Source of the DNA: Legionellaceae bacterium
Lineage (GTDB): Bacteria; Pseudomonadota; Gammaproteobacteria; Legionellales; Legionellaceae
NCBI GenBank assembly: GCA_947477015.1
Contig: CANJSM010000004.1
Location: forward strand, 1 to 45,417
Length of the DNA: 45,417 bases
Direction of reading: 5' to 3'
This document shows, piece by piece, positions 27,825 to 37,700 of the stretch. The notes below the pieces were generated by a model. It ran no database searches, was not told the origin of the DNA, and saw nothing but the letters and a program-made list of their open reading frames with translations. Position 1 is the first letter of the stretch, and each line of letters opens with the position of its first letter. The position numbers and the translations under genes are program-made.

Positions 27825-27847
27825 TTTTCAGCACGAGACGTTAAAAT
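27818..27847 (+). promoter_or_regulatory. Possible promoter for sspAB
   Basis: A -35-like TTGTTA (27818-27823) and a -10-like TAAAAT (27842-27847) are separated by 18 bases, overlapping the end of petC and upstream of sspA. A second TAAAAT lies at 27852-27857. Motif match only. Confidence 0.4.
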
Positions 27848-27899
27848 GTGGTAAAATAGTGACCTGCAAAGCGAGTTAATGAATGACGAGGAGTTGCTA

Positions 27900-28520
27900 A
27901 TGGCTATTGTTGCAAAGCGTACAATTATGTCTTTGTATTCGGATAATGATGATATATACAGTCATCAAGCTCGAATTGTATTGGCTGAAAAAGGCGTTAA
28001 TGTTGATATTATGGCGGTCAAAACGACCGAAGTTCCTGAAGATCTGTTGGCCATTAACCCTTATGGCACTGTACCTACATTAATTGATCGAGATTTAGTT
28101 TTATATGAAGCCCGTATCATTATGGAATATTTGGATGAGCGCTTCCCACATCCGCCCCTACTGCCGGTATATCCTGTGGCGCGTGCTGAAACACGTAAAA
28201 TGATGCATCGAATTGAACAAGACTGGTATTGTTTGTTACAACGTATTCAAAAAAACGAAGAGGCACCTGCAGCACGTCAATTATTGCTTGAAAGCTTGAT
28301 TGGTTTGGAGCCTGTGTTTGCTGACAAACTTTATTTTCTCAGTGATGAATTTTCGTTATTGGATTGTGCACTGGCACCGCTGTTATGGCGTCTTCCAACC
28401 TTAGGTGTTGAGATTCCTAAAGAGGCTGTAGCATTGCATGCCTATATGCAGCGCTTATTCAAGCGAGAAGCATTTCAGGTGAGTTTAACTGATGCTGAAA
28501 GGCAGTTAAGGGCGGCGTAA
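27900..28520 (+). CDS. sspA: Stringent starvation protein A (SspA)
   Basis: RNA-polymerase-associated regulator with a glutathione-S-transferase fold, 206 residues. The N-terminal thioredoxin-like domain has SLYSDNDDIYSHQARIVLAE and INPYGTVPTLIDR; the C-terminal helical domain follows. The ATG at 27900 with AGGAG six bases upstream is chosen over an ATG at 27879. SspA supports stationary-phase and virulence gene expression in several gammaproteobacteria. It pairs with sspB two bases downstream, as usual after the pet operon. Confidence 0.96.
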   Translation: MAIVAKRTIMSLYSDNDDIYSHQARIVLAEKGVNVDIMAVKTTEVPEDLLAINPYGTVPTLIDRDLVLYEARIIMEYLDERFPHPPLLPVYPVARAETRKMMHRIEQDWYCLLQRIQKNEEAPAARQLLLESLIGLEPVFADKLYFLSDEFSLLDCALAPLLWRLPTLGVEIPKEAVALHAYMQRLFKREAFQVSLTDAERQLRAA

Positions 28521-28522
28521 TC

Positions 28523-28942
28523 ATGGTCATGACTTCAAATAAGCCTTACTTTATCCGAGCGCTTTACGATTGGATTGTGGACAATGACTTAACGCCCTAT
28601 CTCTTGGTGAACGCTGAGTCTCCGGACGTTGAAGTGCCGCAAGAGCATGTGAGTGGGGGACGTATTGTGTTAAATATATCACCTCAAGCCTGCCGTGGAT
28701 TGCACTTGGAAAATGATCGAATTGTGTTTACAGCTAGATTTTCTGGACAAGTCACACAAATTTTTGTAAATCCGGCGGCTGTATTGGCTATTTATGCAAA
28801 AGAAAATGGACGAGGCATGGAGTTTGGTGAAGAGTATGATAATTTACCAACTAAACCATCTACTCCATCGCCAACTCACACTCCGGCACGCAAGAGACCT
28901 GCTTTAACGTTGGTGAAAGCAGACAAAAAAACTGATGAGTGA
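28523..28942 (+). CDS. sspB: ClpXP adaptor SspB
   Basis: Protein of 139 residues that delivers ssrA-tagged peptides to ClpXP. The substrate-binding domain begins NKPYFIRALYDWIVDN and includes ISPQACRGLHLEND and the FSGQVTQIFVNPAAVLAIYAKENG core. After a flexible Thr/Pro-rich linker, the C-terminal tail RPALTLVKADK is the ClpX-docking peptide. AAGGG lies ten bases before the ATG at 28523; an ATG at 28529 is also possible. Confidence 0.96.
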   Translation: MVMTSNKPYFIRALYDWIVDNDLTPYLLVNAESPDVEVPQEHVSGGRIVLNISPQACRGLHLENDRIVFTARFSGQVTQIFVNPAAVLAIYAKENGRGMEFGEEYDNLPTKPSTPSPTHTPARKRPALTLVKADKKTDE

Positions 28943-28960
28943 AGGGAGTTTACTCTCCCT
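28943..28960 (+). terminator. Short hairpin after sspB
   Basis: AGGGAG (28943-28948) and CTCCCT (28955-28960) form a six-pair stem with a six-base loop immediately after the sspB stop. No T-run follows, so it may stabilise the mRNA 3' end rather than terminate alone. Confidence 0.4.
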
Positions 28961-28967
28961 CAAGCAT

Positions 28968-29035
28968 GTAGGTTGGGCCTTGGCCCAACGGCAGTATTCA
29001 ATCAAGCATCGTTGTTGGGCCAAGGCCCAACCTAC
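28968..29035. repeat. Family A palindromic repeat, perfect inverted pair
   Basis: A 22-base element starting GTAGGTTGGGCCTTGG (28968-28989) is repeated as an exact inverted copy at 29014-29035, with 24 bases between. Each element is itself palindromic in its core GGGCCTTGGCCC or GGGCCAAGGCCC. The pair fills the gap between sspB and tsaE. Confidence 0.92.
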
Positions 29036-29062
29036 GCACTTATTACCCTTGATGATTAAGCA

Positions 29063-29524
29063 ATGAATAAAACAATTGATTTACCCACCGAGCGTGCTAG
29101 CGAAGAGGTCGCTGCGCGTCTTGCATCATGCCTTGTTTCTCCCCTGGTTCTTGCGTTTAGCGGAGAGATCGGAGCAGGTAAAACAACCCTTATTCGTGCC
29201 ATGCTACGTTCTCTGGGTGTCACTTCCGCCATTAAGAGCCCAACATTTTCACTGGTTGAGACATATCAAGTCAATCACTTGCAAATTCACCACTTTGACT
29301 TGTATCGTGTACAGGATGAGAATGAGTTGGACTACATCGGTTTTCGTGATTATTTTTCAGATGATGCGGTGTGTTGTATCGAATGGCCTGAGCGCGTTGT
29401 CAGCTGTTTGGACAATGCAGACATTAGCTTTTCTCTAAATTTAAAAGGTGTAGGGCGTGAAATGCACATCCATGCATATACTCCTGCAGGAATTTCAATG
29501 TTGTCTTGTTTGCTTGGTGAATAA
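29063..29524 (+). CDS. tsaE: tRNA threonylcarbamoyladenosine biosynthesis ATPase TsaE
   Basis: Protein of 153 residues needed with TsaB, TsaC and TsaD to make t6A at position 37 of ANN-decoding tRNAs. It has a P-loop SGEIGAGKTT (residues 33-42), the conserved segment SPTFSLVETY, HHFDLYR and CIEWPER. It begins the tsaE-amiB-mutL-miaA set typical of gammaproteobacteria. The upstream repeat separates it from sspB. Confidence 0.96.
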   Translation: MNKTIDLPTERASEEVAARLASCLVSPLVLAFSGEIGAGKTTLIRAMLRSLGVTSAIKSPTFSLVETYQVNHLQIHHFDLYRVQDENELDYIGFRDYFSDDAVCCIEWPERVVSCLDNADISFSLNLKGVGREMHIHAYTPAGISMLSCLLGE

Positions 29525-29527
29525 CTA

Positions 29528-30898
29528 ATGACGAGATTCTTTTCGCTGTTTTGTATACTGATGCTCCTAGCAGGTAGCGCAATGGCGGTAAAACTAGAGT
29601 CATTGATCGTGCGTGATGCCGGAGGAAAGGTCGCGATTACTTGCACGTTCAATGGGCCATATAAACACAAAGCGTTTATGTTATACAATCCTACTCGTTT
29701 TGTCCTTGATCTTGAACAAACCACGACGTCTATCAATGTGAAGAACAGTTTGGTGCAGCATGATTTGCTACAGAGTTTACGCAGTGGGGCCCAGCCGCAT
29801 CAGACCTTGCGTTTGGTGTTTGATGTTCGCAATGGTGTTATTTTAAGACGGGTTCCTCCCAAACGAAGTAGTCCGCAACAGCGGATCTTACATATTGAGT
29901 TAATTCCAAATAATACGCCTCTGCGGACGGATCTAGTGAAAAAAACTCGCGTATTATCTCCATCAGTCAAAATGACCTCAGCCGATGTTCCTGTGCAACG
30001 CTTGCATGTTCCGCCCAGATCCTTGCGTGATGTTGTCATTGTTTTGGATGCGGGCCACGGTGGTAAGGATACCGGTGCTATCGGCATGAATCAAAGCCGT
30101 GAAAAAAACGTTGTACTGGCCATTGCATTGAAATTAAAACAATTAATTGATCGACAACCTGGCATGCGCGCCGTGTTAACACGTAATGGAGACTATTACA
30201 TTGGTTTACGTGAGCGCATGGACATCGCCAGATTGCACAATGCAGATATTTTTGTTGCCATCCATGCGGATGCTTTCCACAATCATAATGCTAGTGGTGC
30301 ATCGGTGTTCGCCTTGTCTCCCCGAGGTGCTACCAGTGAAGCTGCACGTTGGTTAGCGGAAAAAGAAAATCATTCGGAATTAGGTGGGGTTAATCTGTCT
30401 AGTCTTGATGATAGAAGCGGTGTTATTCGCACGGTCTTGCTGGATTTGTCGCAAACGGCCACTATTGGTGCTAGCTTGCAAATGGGCAGCCGGGTCTTGC
30501 GGAGCTTGGACTCCATGACGACATTACATAATCATCATGTTGATCAAGCACGCTTTGTGGTGTTGAAATCACCCGATATTCCGTCCATTTTGATTGAAAC
30601 AGGGTTCATTTCTAACCCGCGTGAAGAAAAGAATTTAAATAGTCCGGCATATCAAGCTCGATTGACTCAGGCTATCTTTCAGGGTTTGAAAGGGTATTTT
30701 TGGGAATATCCACCCCACGGCACGCGTGTGGAAGCCATGGCTGGCCGCTCCATGCATGTCGTGAGTTCAGGGGAAAAGCTCGATGCCATTGCTCGGCGTT
30801 ATCATGTTACGGTTGCCCAACTGAAAGCATCTAATCAGCTCAGTGGAGCAAGCTTGATTTCAGGACAACTGCTAAACATTCCACCATCATGGGCCTAG
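29528..30898 (+). CDS. amiB: N-acetylmuramoyl-L-alanine amidase, AmiB/AmiC type, with LysM
   Basis: Periplasmic cell-wall hydrolase of 456 residues that splits septal peptidoglycan. It has a signal peptide ending GSAMA, an AMIN domain (about 20-115) and an Amidase_3 domain (about 170-390). The zinc ligands are His177 (DAGHGG), a Glu in QSREKNV, His246 (AIHADA) and the catalytic Glu357 (IETGF). A single LysM domain occupies about residues 410-455. It starts three bases after the tsaE stop and overlaps mutL by ten bases. The E. coli operon position is that of amiB. Activation presumably needs an EnvC/NlpD-type partner, not present here. Confidence 0.95.
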   Translation: MTRFFSLFCILMLLAGSAMAVKLESLIVRDAGGKVAITCTFNGPYKHKAFMLYNPTRFVLDLEQTTTSINVKNSLVQHDLLQSLRSGAQPHQTLRLVFDVRNGVILRRVPPKRSSPQQRILHIELIPNNTPLRTDLVKKTRVLSPSVKMTSADVPVQRLHVPPRSLRDVVIVLDAGHGGKDTGAIGMNQSREKNVVLAIALKLKQLIDRQPGMRAVLTRNGDYYIGLRERMDIARLHNADIFVAIHADAFHNHNASGASVFALSPRGATSEAARWLAEKENHSELGGVNLSSLDDRSGVIRTVLLDLSQTATIGASLQMGSRVLRSLDSMTTLHNHHVDQARFVVLKSPDIPSILIETGFISNPREEKNLNSPAYQARLTQAIFQGLKGYFWEYPPHGTRVEAMAGRSMHVVSSGEKLDAIARRYHVTVAQLKASNQLSGASLISGQLLNIPPSWA

Positions 30899-32508
30899 CA
30901 AATAACCGCATTCGAGTTTTATCGACCTCTGTAGCGAATCAAATCGCTGCCGGTGAGGTGATCGAACGCCCCGCATCAGTGGTCAAGGAATTACTTGAAA
31001 ACTCGCTCGATGCGGGTGCTAGCGCCATTGCCATTGATATTGGGTTTGGCGGTTTGAATCAGGTAAAAATCAGTGACAATGGAAAAGGCATTTATGCAGA
31101 TGATTTATCACTAGCCATTGCAGCTCATGCAACCAGTAAAATTAATCAGCTGAGTGACTTATATGCAATAGACAGCATGGGGTTTCGCGGCGAAGCGTTG
31201 GCAAGCATTGCATCTGTGTCACGTTTATCGATTAACTCAAAACCTGCGGAACAACCTCATGCGATGGGTTTGCGATTCGATGGAGAGACGCTAAAGCTAC
31301 TGCCTTGTGCGCGCAGCGTTGGTACGACCATTGATGTGCGGGATATTTTTTTTAATGCGCCAGTGCGAAAAAATTTCCTTAAAACAGAACGCAGTGAATA
31401 TTTAGCCATTGAATCGGTGGTCAAGCGTTTTGCGTTGAGTGCCCCAGAAGTAGCTATTACCTTGAGTCATAATGACAAACAAACGTTGATGTTGCCTGCT
31501 GCACTGTGCGAACAAACCAAGTTGTTGCGTATTCAAAAACTCTTGGGAAAAACCTTTGTTGACCATGCCATCTACCTAGATGTTGAGCGTGCAGGCATGC
31601 GTTTGCAAGGATGGGTGAGTGGACCTGGATATCAACGCAGTCAACATGACAAACAATGGGTTTATCTTAATCGTCGAATGGTGAAAGATAAACTCATCAA
31701 CCACGCTTTAAAGCAAGCCTATGAAGGTCAGTTACATCCAGGTCGCTATCCTGCGTGTGTGTTGTATCTGACGATTGCAGCAGATCAGGTTGATGTGAAT
31801 GTACATCCCACCAAACATGAAGTCCGTTTTCAGCAGCCCAGACTAGTGCATGATCTAATCACCTCACAACTGACCAACGCACTGGCCGTGAATCATGAAG
31901 CCATTGCACCGTTCATCGGCGAAGGTGCTTCGATGAGGTCGTATCCGCAGGAGACAAGAACCCACTGGGATGTTCGGGAGCCTTTGCCAAAGTCCTCAGG
32001 TTCTTGGTTAATATTAAATGCATCTTATGCGATCATTCATTGGAATAACGAGCCTTGGCTGTTAAACATTCAATCATTACAGCAAGAACGATTGAAAGTA
32101 CTCTTGGAGCAAGCGATGTTCCCGTTGGCTTCACGGCCGTTGCTTGTCGCGGTGAGCTCGTCTTTTGATAAAGCAAACCACGCATTGATTGAGTCGATGC
32201 TGCCTACCTTGGCGCAAGTGGGGATACAATGCGATTTTATAAGTGAGTCTAGACTCATGGTCCGTGCTATTCCACAATTACTGCCGTCATTGGATATCCA
32301 TGCGTTTTTACTGATTTTAAATAAAGAACGCTTGTCTTTGGATGAGTGTATTAGCACGTTAGTGGCCTGCCAAACATGGGATGCACGGCAGCTGTGTCAA
32401 GATGAAAAAACAGAGTTAATGGCGTATTTGGACCGGACACCGAATGCTTTGAAAACTTTTGGGTTACGCATGGACCTAGAGACTTGTCGAGGGCTGTTGA
32501 ATGGTTAA
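30889..32508 (+). CDS. mutL: DNA mismatch repair protein MutL
   Basis: Protein of 539 residues. The GHKL ATPase domain is intact, with the segments IAAGEVIERPASVVKELLEN, ISDNGKGI and GFRGEALASIASVS, followed by the transducer domain with VDVNVHPTKHEVRF. The linker and C-terminal dimerisation domain are short: E. coli MutL has 615 residues. The metal-binding DQHA-type endonuclease motif found in many MutL proteins is not visible; the equivalent place reads LLNIQSLQQERL. It overlaps amiB by ten bases and miaA by eight. Confidence 0.96.
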   Translation: MGLANNRIRVLSTSVANQIAAGEVIERPASVVKELLENSLDAGASAIAIDIGFGGLNQVKISDNGKGIYADDLSLAIAAHATSKINQLSDLYAIDSMGFRGEALASIASVSRLSINSKPAEQPHAMGLRFDGETLKLLPCARSVGTTIDVRDIFFNAPVRKNFLKTERSEYLAIESVVKRFALSAPEVAITLSHNDKQTLMLPAALCEQTKLLRIQKLLGKTFVDHAIYLDVERAGMRLQGWVSGPGYQRSQHDKQWVYLNRRMVKDKLINHALKQAYEGQLHPGRYPACVLYLTIAADQVDVNVHPTKHEVRFQQPRLVHDLITSQLTNALAVNHEAIAPFIGEGASMRSYPQETRTHWDVREPLPKSSGSWLILNASYAIIHWNNEPWLLNIQSLQQERLKVLLEQAMFPLASRPLLVAVSSSFDKANHALIESMLPTLAQVGIQCDFISESRLMVRAIPQLLPSLDIHAFLLILNKERLSLDECISTLVACQTWDARQLCQDEKTELMAYLDRTPNALKTFGLRMDLETCRGLLNG

Positions 32509-33625
32509 CCAAGTACTGTGTTTAATGGGCCCAACGGCCTCAGGAAAAACCGCTCTGGCTTGTGAGTGGGTGAAGCAGCTGCCTTGTGAAATCATCAGTG
32601 TTGATTCAGCACTAATCTATCGTGGCATGGACATTGGAACGGCTAAGCCAGATGCCGAAACCTTGGCAAAAGCGCCGCATCACCTGCTAGATATTCTTGA
32701 TCCCACAGAAAGCTATTCGGCCGCGCAGTTTTGCGAAGATGCGCGACGCTTGTGTGATGCGATTATCCAGCGAGGTAAAACACCGTTATTGGTGGGTGGA
32801 ACCATGATGTACTTTCGGGCACTGCAGCAAGGGTTGTCGATATTACCTGAAGCCGATTCACAGGTTCGTCAACAGCTTTTACAGCAAGCCCAAACCGATG
32901 GCTGGGATGTGATGCATCAGCGCTTGAGTAAAATTGATCCCGTTGCGGCAGCCAGAATTCATCCCCATGATACCCAACGTATTCAACGAGCATTAGAAGT
33001 GCATGCCATAACGGGGCGTTCATTATCCAGTTGTCAAGAAGTCATAAATGAAACAACCCCCCCATCGGATTATACTTTTGTAAACATCCAGTTGATTCCT
33101 TCAGATAGATCTTGGTTACATCAACGCATTGACCAACGTTTTGATCAGATGTTGAAAGAAGGCTTTATTGAGGAGGTGGAGCGTTTATTGCAACAATGGA
33201 ACCTGACAGTGGATCACCCCGCATTGCGTTGCGTCGGCTATCGCCAAGTCTATGAGTATTTACAGGGAGCCTATGATTACGATACTCTGCGTGCAAAAGG
33301 GGCTGCTGCAACGCGCCAATTAGCCAAGCGTCAATTAACTTGGTTAAGGCATTGGCCTGATGGAATGTGTCTTGAGGCAAAGAACTTAGATATTAACTCG
33401 TTAAATTTAATCACAAACATAGAGAGAATCATGTCAGAAAGAACTAAACAAGCTGCTTGTTCCGAAAAAAAACTGGTCGTGCATCATCGTGATCTACCTT
33501 TAAGCTGTCCTACAGATGCGATGGAGCTGTGGAATGCGCATCCTAAAGTCTATTTGCCGATTGAGCAAACGGGATCTGAAGTGTGTCCTTATTGTGGAAC
33601 ACATTTTGTCTTACAAGATGATTAA
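32501..33625 (+). CDS. miaA: tRNA dimethylallyltransferase MiaA fused to a zf-CHCC zinc-finger domain
   Basis: Protein of 374 residues. Residues 1-310 are MiaA, which adds dimethylallyl to A37 of UNN-decoding tRNAs. It has a P-loop GPTASGKT (10-17), SVDSALIYRGMDIGTAKP, HHLLDILDP, DTQRIQRALEV and HPALRCVGYRQ. E. coli MiaA is 316 residues. With no stop codon, the frame continues into 64 residues that form a zf-CHCC domain with ligands Cys336, His347, Cys362 and Cys365. This domain is usually a separate small protein. Met311 is preceded by AGAGAG, so the zinc finger may also be made alone. It overlaps mutL and the glycosyltransferase gene by eight bases each. hfq, the usual next gene, is absent. 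Confidence 0.93.
   Translation: MVNQVLCLMGPTASGKTALACEWVKQLPCEIISVDSALIYRGMDIGTAKPDAETLAKAPHHLLDILDPTESYSAAQFCEDARRLCDAIIQRGKTPLLVGGTMMYFRALQQGLSILPEADSQVRQQLLQQAQTDGWDVMHQRLSKIDPVAAARIHPHDTQRIQRALEVHAITGRSLSSCQEVINETTPPSDYTFVNIQLIPSDRSWLHQRIDQRFDQMLKEGFIEEVERLLQQWNLTVDHPALRCVGYRQVYEYLQGAYDYDTLRAKGAAATRQLAKRQLTWLRHWPDGMCLEAKNLDINSLNLITNIERIMSERTKQAACSEKKLVVHHRDLPLSCPTDAMELWNAHPKVYLPIEQTGSEVCPYCGTHFVLQDD
33431..33625 (+). CDS. Possible independently translated zf-CHCC protein (internal start in miaA)
   Basis: In-frame ATG with AGAGAG four bases upstream, giving 64 residues with the zf-CHCC pattern: LPLSCP, NAHPKVYLPIE and CPYCGTHF. Free-standing members of this family are small proteins related to the zinc-binding NDUFS6 fold. 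In several proteobacteria they are encoded beside heptosyltransferase genes, as here. The frame is open throughout from miaA, so a fused product, a separate product or both are possible. Confidence 0.5.
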   Translation: MSERTKQAACSEKKLVVHHRDLPLSCPTDAMELWNAHPKVYLPIEQTGSEVCPYCGTHFVLQDD

Positions 33626-34655
33626 ATCTATTTGTATTGTCCGTTTGTCAGCGCTGGGTGATGTTCTCATGCTAGTTCCTTTGGTGAGAACACTGCAATC
33701 TTCTCTGCCGCAGGCTAAAATAACTTGGGTCATCTCGCGTCCTGCTTATGATTTAGTAGAAGGCATGGATGGGGTCGAGTTTATTGTGATTGATAAGCCT
33801 TCAAGTCTTACCGACTATTGGCGTTTCAAACAGCAGATGCGTGGCCGACACTTTGATGTTTTGCTGGCAACACAAGCGAGTTTTCGTGCTAATGTATTGT
33901 ATGCATGCATTCGTGCGACACGAAAAGTGGGCTACGACGCCATTCGAGCCAAGGATGGTCATGGCTGGTTTATTCATGAGTCCATTGAGTCAGGGCATGA
34001 TCATACCTTAGACGGGTTTCTACGCTTTGCTGATGTTCTTGGCATTCGTGAAAAACAAATCCGTTGGGATCTACCGATTCAAGAGGAAGACTACGCTTGG
34101 GCGCGCGCGCACCTGCAAGCAACCACAGGTCCAGTCTTTCTCGTTAATCCTGCAGCCAGCAAGCCTGAGCGCAGTTGGTCTGCCGAGCGTTATGCTGAGG
34201 TGATCAAGCACATGCAAGCCCGATGGCATGCGTGTGTTATTTTAGTGGGAGGTCCTGGTGCTTATGATCGAGCATTGGGTGATGCGATACTAGAAAAAGT
34301 GTCAGTCATCGACTTGATAGGTAAAACAAAACCCAAACAATTATTGGCATTAATCAGTCTCGCTGATTTATTACTCTGCCCGGATACCGGTCCTTCTCAT
34401 ATGGGCGCTGCCGTTGCCACACCGGTGTTAGCACTGCATGCAGTGACAAGTGCCGCAGTCTCCGGCCCTTATACTTATCGAGAGTTTAGCGTGGATTGCT
34501 ATCCCGAAGCGGTCAAGGTGGTTTTGAACAAAACGCTTGAAACAAACATTTGGGGCACCCATGCTCATGGAGAAGAGACCATGAATCTTGTTAGTGTTGA
34601 TGCAGTTATTTCCAAATTAGATCAGGTTTTATCCCTCGTCTCGAAGCCACAGTGA
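33618..34655 (+). CDS. Glycosyltransferase family 9 (heptosyltransferase-like)
   Basis: Protein of 345 residues from the ATG at 33618, which overlaps the zinc-finger stop by eight bases. Family GT9 signatures are IKSICIVRLSALGDVLMLVP at the start, FLVNPAASKPERSWS in the middle and LLCPDTGPSHMGAAVATPV near the donor site. Relatives transfer heptose to lipid A-core. The exact position of the sugar, and WaaC versus WaaF identity, cannot be told. Translation is probably coupled to miaA/zf. Confidence 0.9.
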   Translation: MIKSICIVRLSALGDVLMLVPLVRTLQSSLPQAKITWVISRPAYDLVEGMDGVEFIVIDKPSSLTDYWRFKQQMRGRHFDVLLATQASFRANVLYACIRATRKVGYDAIRAKDGHGWFIHESIESGHDHTLDGFLRFADVLGIREKQIRWDLPIQEEDYAWARAHLQATTGPVFLVNPAASKPERSWSAERYAEVIKHMQARWHACVILVGGPGAYDRALGDAILEKVSVIDLIGKTKPKQLLALISLADLLLCPDTGPSHMGAAVATPVLALHAVTSAAVSGPYTYREFSVDCYPEAVKVVLNKTLETNIWGTHAHGEETMNLVSVDAVISKLDQVLSLVSKPQ

Positions 34656-34771
34656 AGTGGACATAGCCTCAGTCAGAACGGATTCTGAGGGTTCATAATA
34701 TAACCATGTTTTCTTTTTATGCTACACTTGTACTCAAGGTTAATTAAATCACCTTTAGTGGGAGTATTTAA

Positions 34772-37700
34772 ATGAACAGGATTTGGAGTGACGAGCGTTT
34801 TAAACAGTTAAGAGAAACCTTTTTGACTGATTTTGCGGCGCAAATTACGTCTTCATGTGCTCCTGTAGCTCCTGCTAAACCAAAACAATCAGCCACCAAA
34901 GCCCAGATTGTTCGGCCCTCGATGTTTCGTTTTTTAATCAATCAACAAGGACCGCAAGCTGCTATCCAAAGGCCGTTTAAGCAAGCGGTCATAACAAATA
35001 AAGTCAAACGTATATCCAGTGTGGAAAATTCTGAGTCTAAGTCTGCAGACAAGGTTGCAAAAACAGCAGACTTGATTCGTCTCGATGCAGGCGTACGATT
35101 AAGTGATGAGGACCAAGCCCTGAATGACAGCGTCAATATCTGGTTTGATGAACAACTCAATACTCGCAATAAAGATGCCATCTTATTGTCACTGTTAACT
35201 CATGACCCTCAACAGCCTGCGATTGATAAAGTGTTGGCTTTGTTGTCTGAGTTTGCTTTGAGCGAGGCGCAATGCAGGGGCTTGTGTCAATTGTTGATGC
35301 GCACAGGACCTCAAGGAGTGCTGATTTGTTTACAAACCCTGCAGCGGATGAAAAAAAATCCAGCGATGTTTGACGCGTTTAATGCAACCTTTCTCCAATC
35401 TGGAGACTATTGCCAATTCATGAGTAAAGCCGGTCAAGATAATTTAGATTATTTCACCCAATTACGGGGCTCAAAACTTACTTGGTGGAATGCGTTGGTC
35501 GAACAACATCAAGCTGCCGGTGCGCGTGTTGATTTTAACGACTTGTTTGGCGCTTATCGTTATTTTTTAACAGAATTAGAGCGTATGGGATTATATAATC
35601 TTCCCTCCAGCTGTCCGTTTAAATCGGTTCAGCAGATGAAGGTTGTGCTCGACAGAGTCCTTTTTATCATCCAACAGGTCAATCCTGCGGAAAGACTTCT
35701 GCAATTGATGTCGTTGGATGGTTTGGATTTTGGGCCTAATTCAGCTTATTTTGCAATGCGCAATGATGGGTTTAAATGGGTTTCAAAAGAGATGTGCCTT
35801 ATCCCAGAAGACCCGTCAACAGTGAGCCCATTAAGCTACTCTATGTCCGCTCAAGACTATTACCATAACATTAGCGATAAAGCATTCTATCGGTATTTAG
35901 GTCAGCATAAGCCCGCCTCAGAGCGTGAGATTTATGACGGCTTGAAGGAGCAAATCGCCAAATCTAAATTGAATTTTACCGCAGTTGAACAAGCACAGTT
36001 ACTGTATCTGGTGGTCATAACTCAATTGGGTGAAGAGCCTGATCGTGACGTGAGTCGTTTTCTAAACGCATTGAAGGCCTCCAGTGCAACAGCTGCAGGC
36101 GATATCATCACTGCCTTGTTTGTTTTTTTTAAAGACGTTGGCCCTTCTCAAATTCCATTTAATCGACTGACTCAAATCCTCACGGTATTAACTAAGCTAT
36201 CTTATACTGCCCCAGAGACCCTGCTGACGTGTTTAGCTAATGTGTTGTCATTGTTAACCCTTGATGATGTGTTACTGTCCATCGTACTAAAGCGCCATGA
36301 CGGGTTGGAGAATAATGAGAATAAATCTAGACGATTTATAAGCTTGATTAATACGTTAAACAGCCCTCCGTTCCTAGATGATGCGGTTGAAAACATGCAG
36401 CTTCTGAAGGTATTAGCATTGCTGCCAGAGGATCTCACTCAACATAATGTGACCTCCTTAGTCGAGGCATTAAAGAAGCTGACACCAGATCATCGGACGG
36501 AATTGTTGGTGATGTTTAGTGCAATTAATATTGATAAATCTACGATGCATTCGTTTACATTCGACAAAGTCACCGAGATTTTGGATAAATTGACAAAAAG
36601 GGGGGCGTCGCTTTCTAAAGATGACATGGAGGATTTGATTTCCGCTGATTTACCTGGTATTAAAATAGGTGACAAGGATGATGAACCGTCTACCTTAACA
36701 GCGGTTGATTGTGGTCAAGAATTTTTTAAGGAATTTCCTTTATTAAAGCTAGTCGATTCAAATTTTTTGTCGAGACAATTTGTCAAGCCTCTAATAGTTA
36801 ACATTATTGAGGAGTCGCAGAAAGTAACAGGAGATGATTTTATTGCGTTTTGTGATCAAATTGAATATAAACTGTCGTGGGTTATAGGTCATCTCAGTGG
36901 CATAATGGAAAAAATAGAATCAGGACTAAAGGAGAGTAATCAGGCTGACATGTTTCCTTGTGTTAAAGCACATATTGAAACTCAGTCGATGCGGTCTTAC
37001 GCTCCCATCATTTTTAATGAACGCTTTAAAAAAGCACTAACCCGTTCAGTGCGTTGCTTGCAAACGGGTCAACCCATGTTGGATACGTTTTTACTGAGTG
37101 CTCTGGATCGAGTCAATGCGAGTGTGGAAGAGAAAGATTCATTCGGTACCATTGTTAAAAAGTATGATGTGGCGTTTCAAAACAATCAGCGCTTCACCAA
37201 CACGTTGCTTGAAATAAAAAATCGAAATGAGGACGATTATAGACGGTGTGTTGCTCTGCTAAACGATCCAACCCTGTGGAAAAAGTTCGGTTTAAATTCT
37301 ATGTCCTCATTATTGCTCAATCTCAATAGCCCTGTTAGTGATCAATTGAAGCATGTAATGTCAACTATTGGCACGATTAGCTCACCCCCAACGGAGGCCC
37401 AGTTACAAGCGGCCATCCAGGATTTGCACTTACTAGACCAAAGCAAAGCGGACTTAGGCGAAGAAACCTATCGAGTATTATTGGAGCAAGCGGTGACACA
37501 TGATTTAAAGCAAATGACTGCTTTTCCATTAACTGCACTGATTGGCTTCAAGAAGGGTAGCATGGAAGGGATAAATCCACAGCAAGCCGATGCTTTATTC
37601 AAAAGTGTTTTACGAATTATTAATGTCTGTCCATCTCAGGAGTCAGATATTGTAATAGCTCTCATCGACAAAACCACGAGATTAGTCAACCAATACGCAA

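Noticed and set aside
32501-33430. Treating miaA as truncated or frameshifted
   Set aside because: All MiaA motifs and the usual length are present before the zinc finger; only the stop codon is missing, so fusion is the better description, although a sequencing error cannot be excluded.
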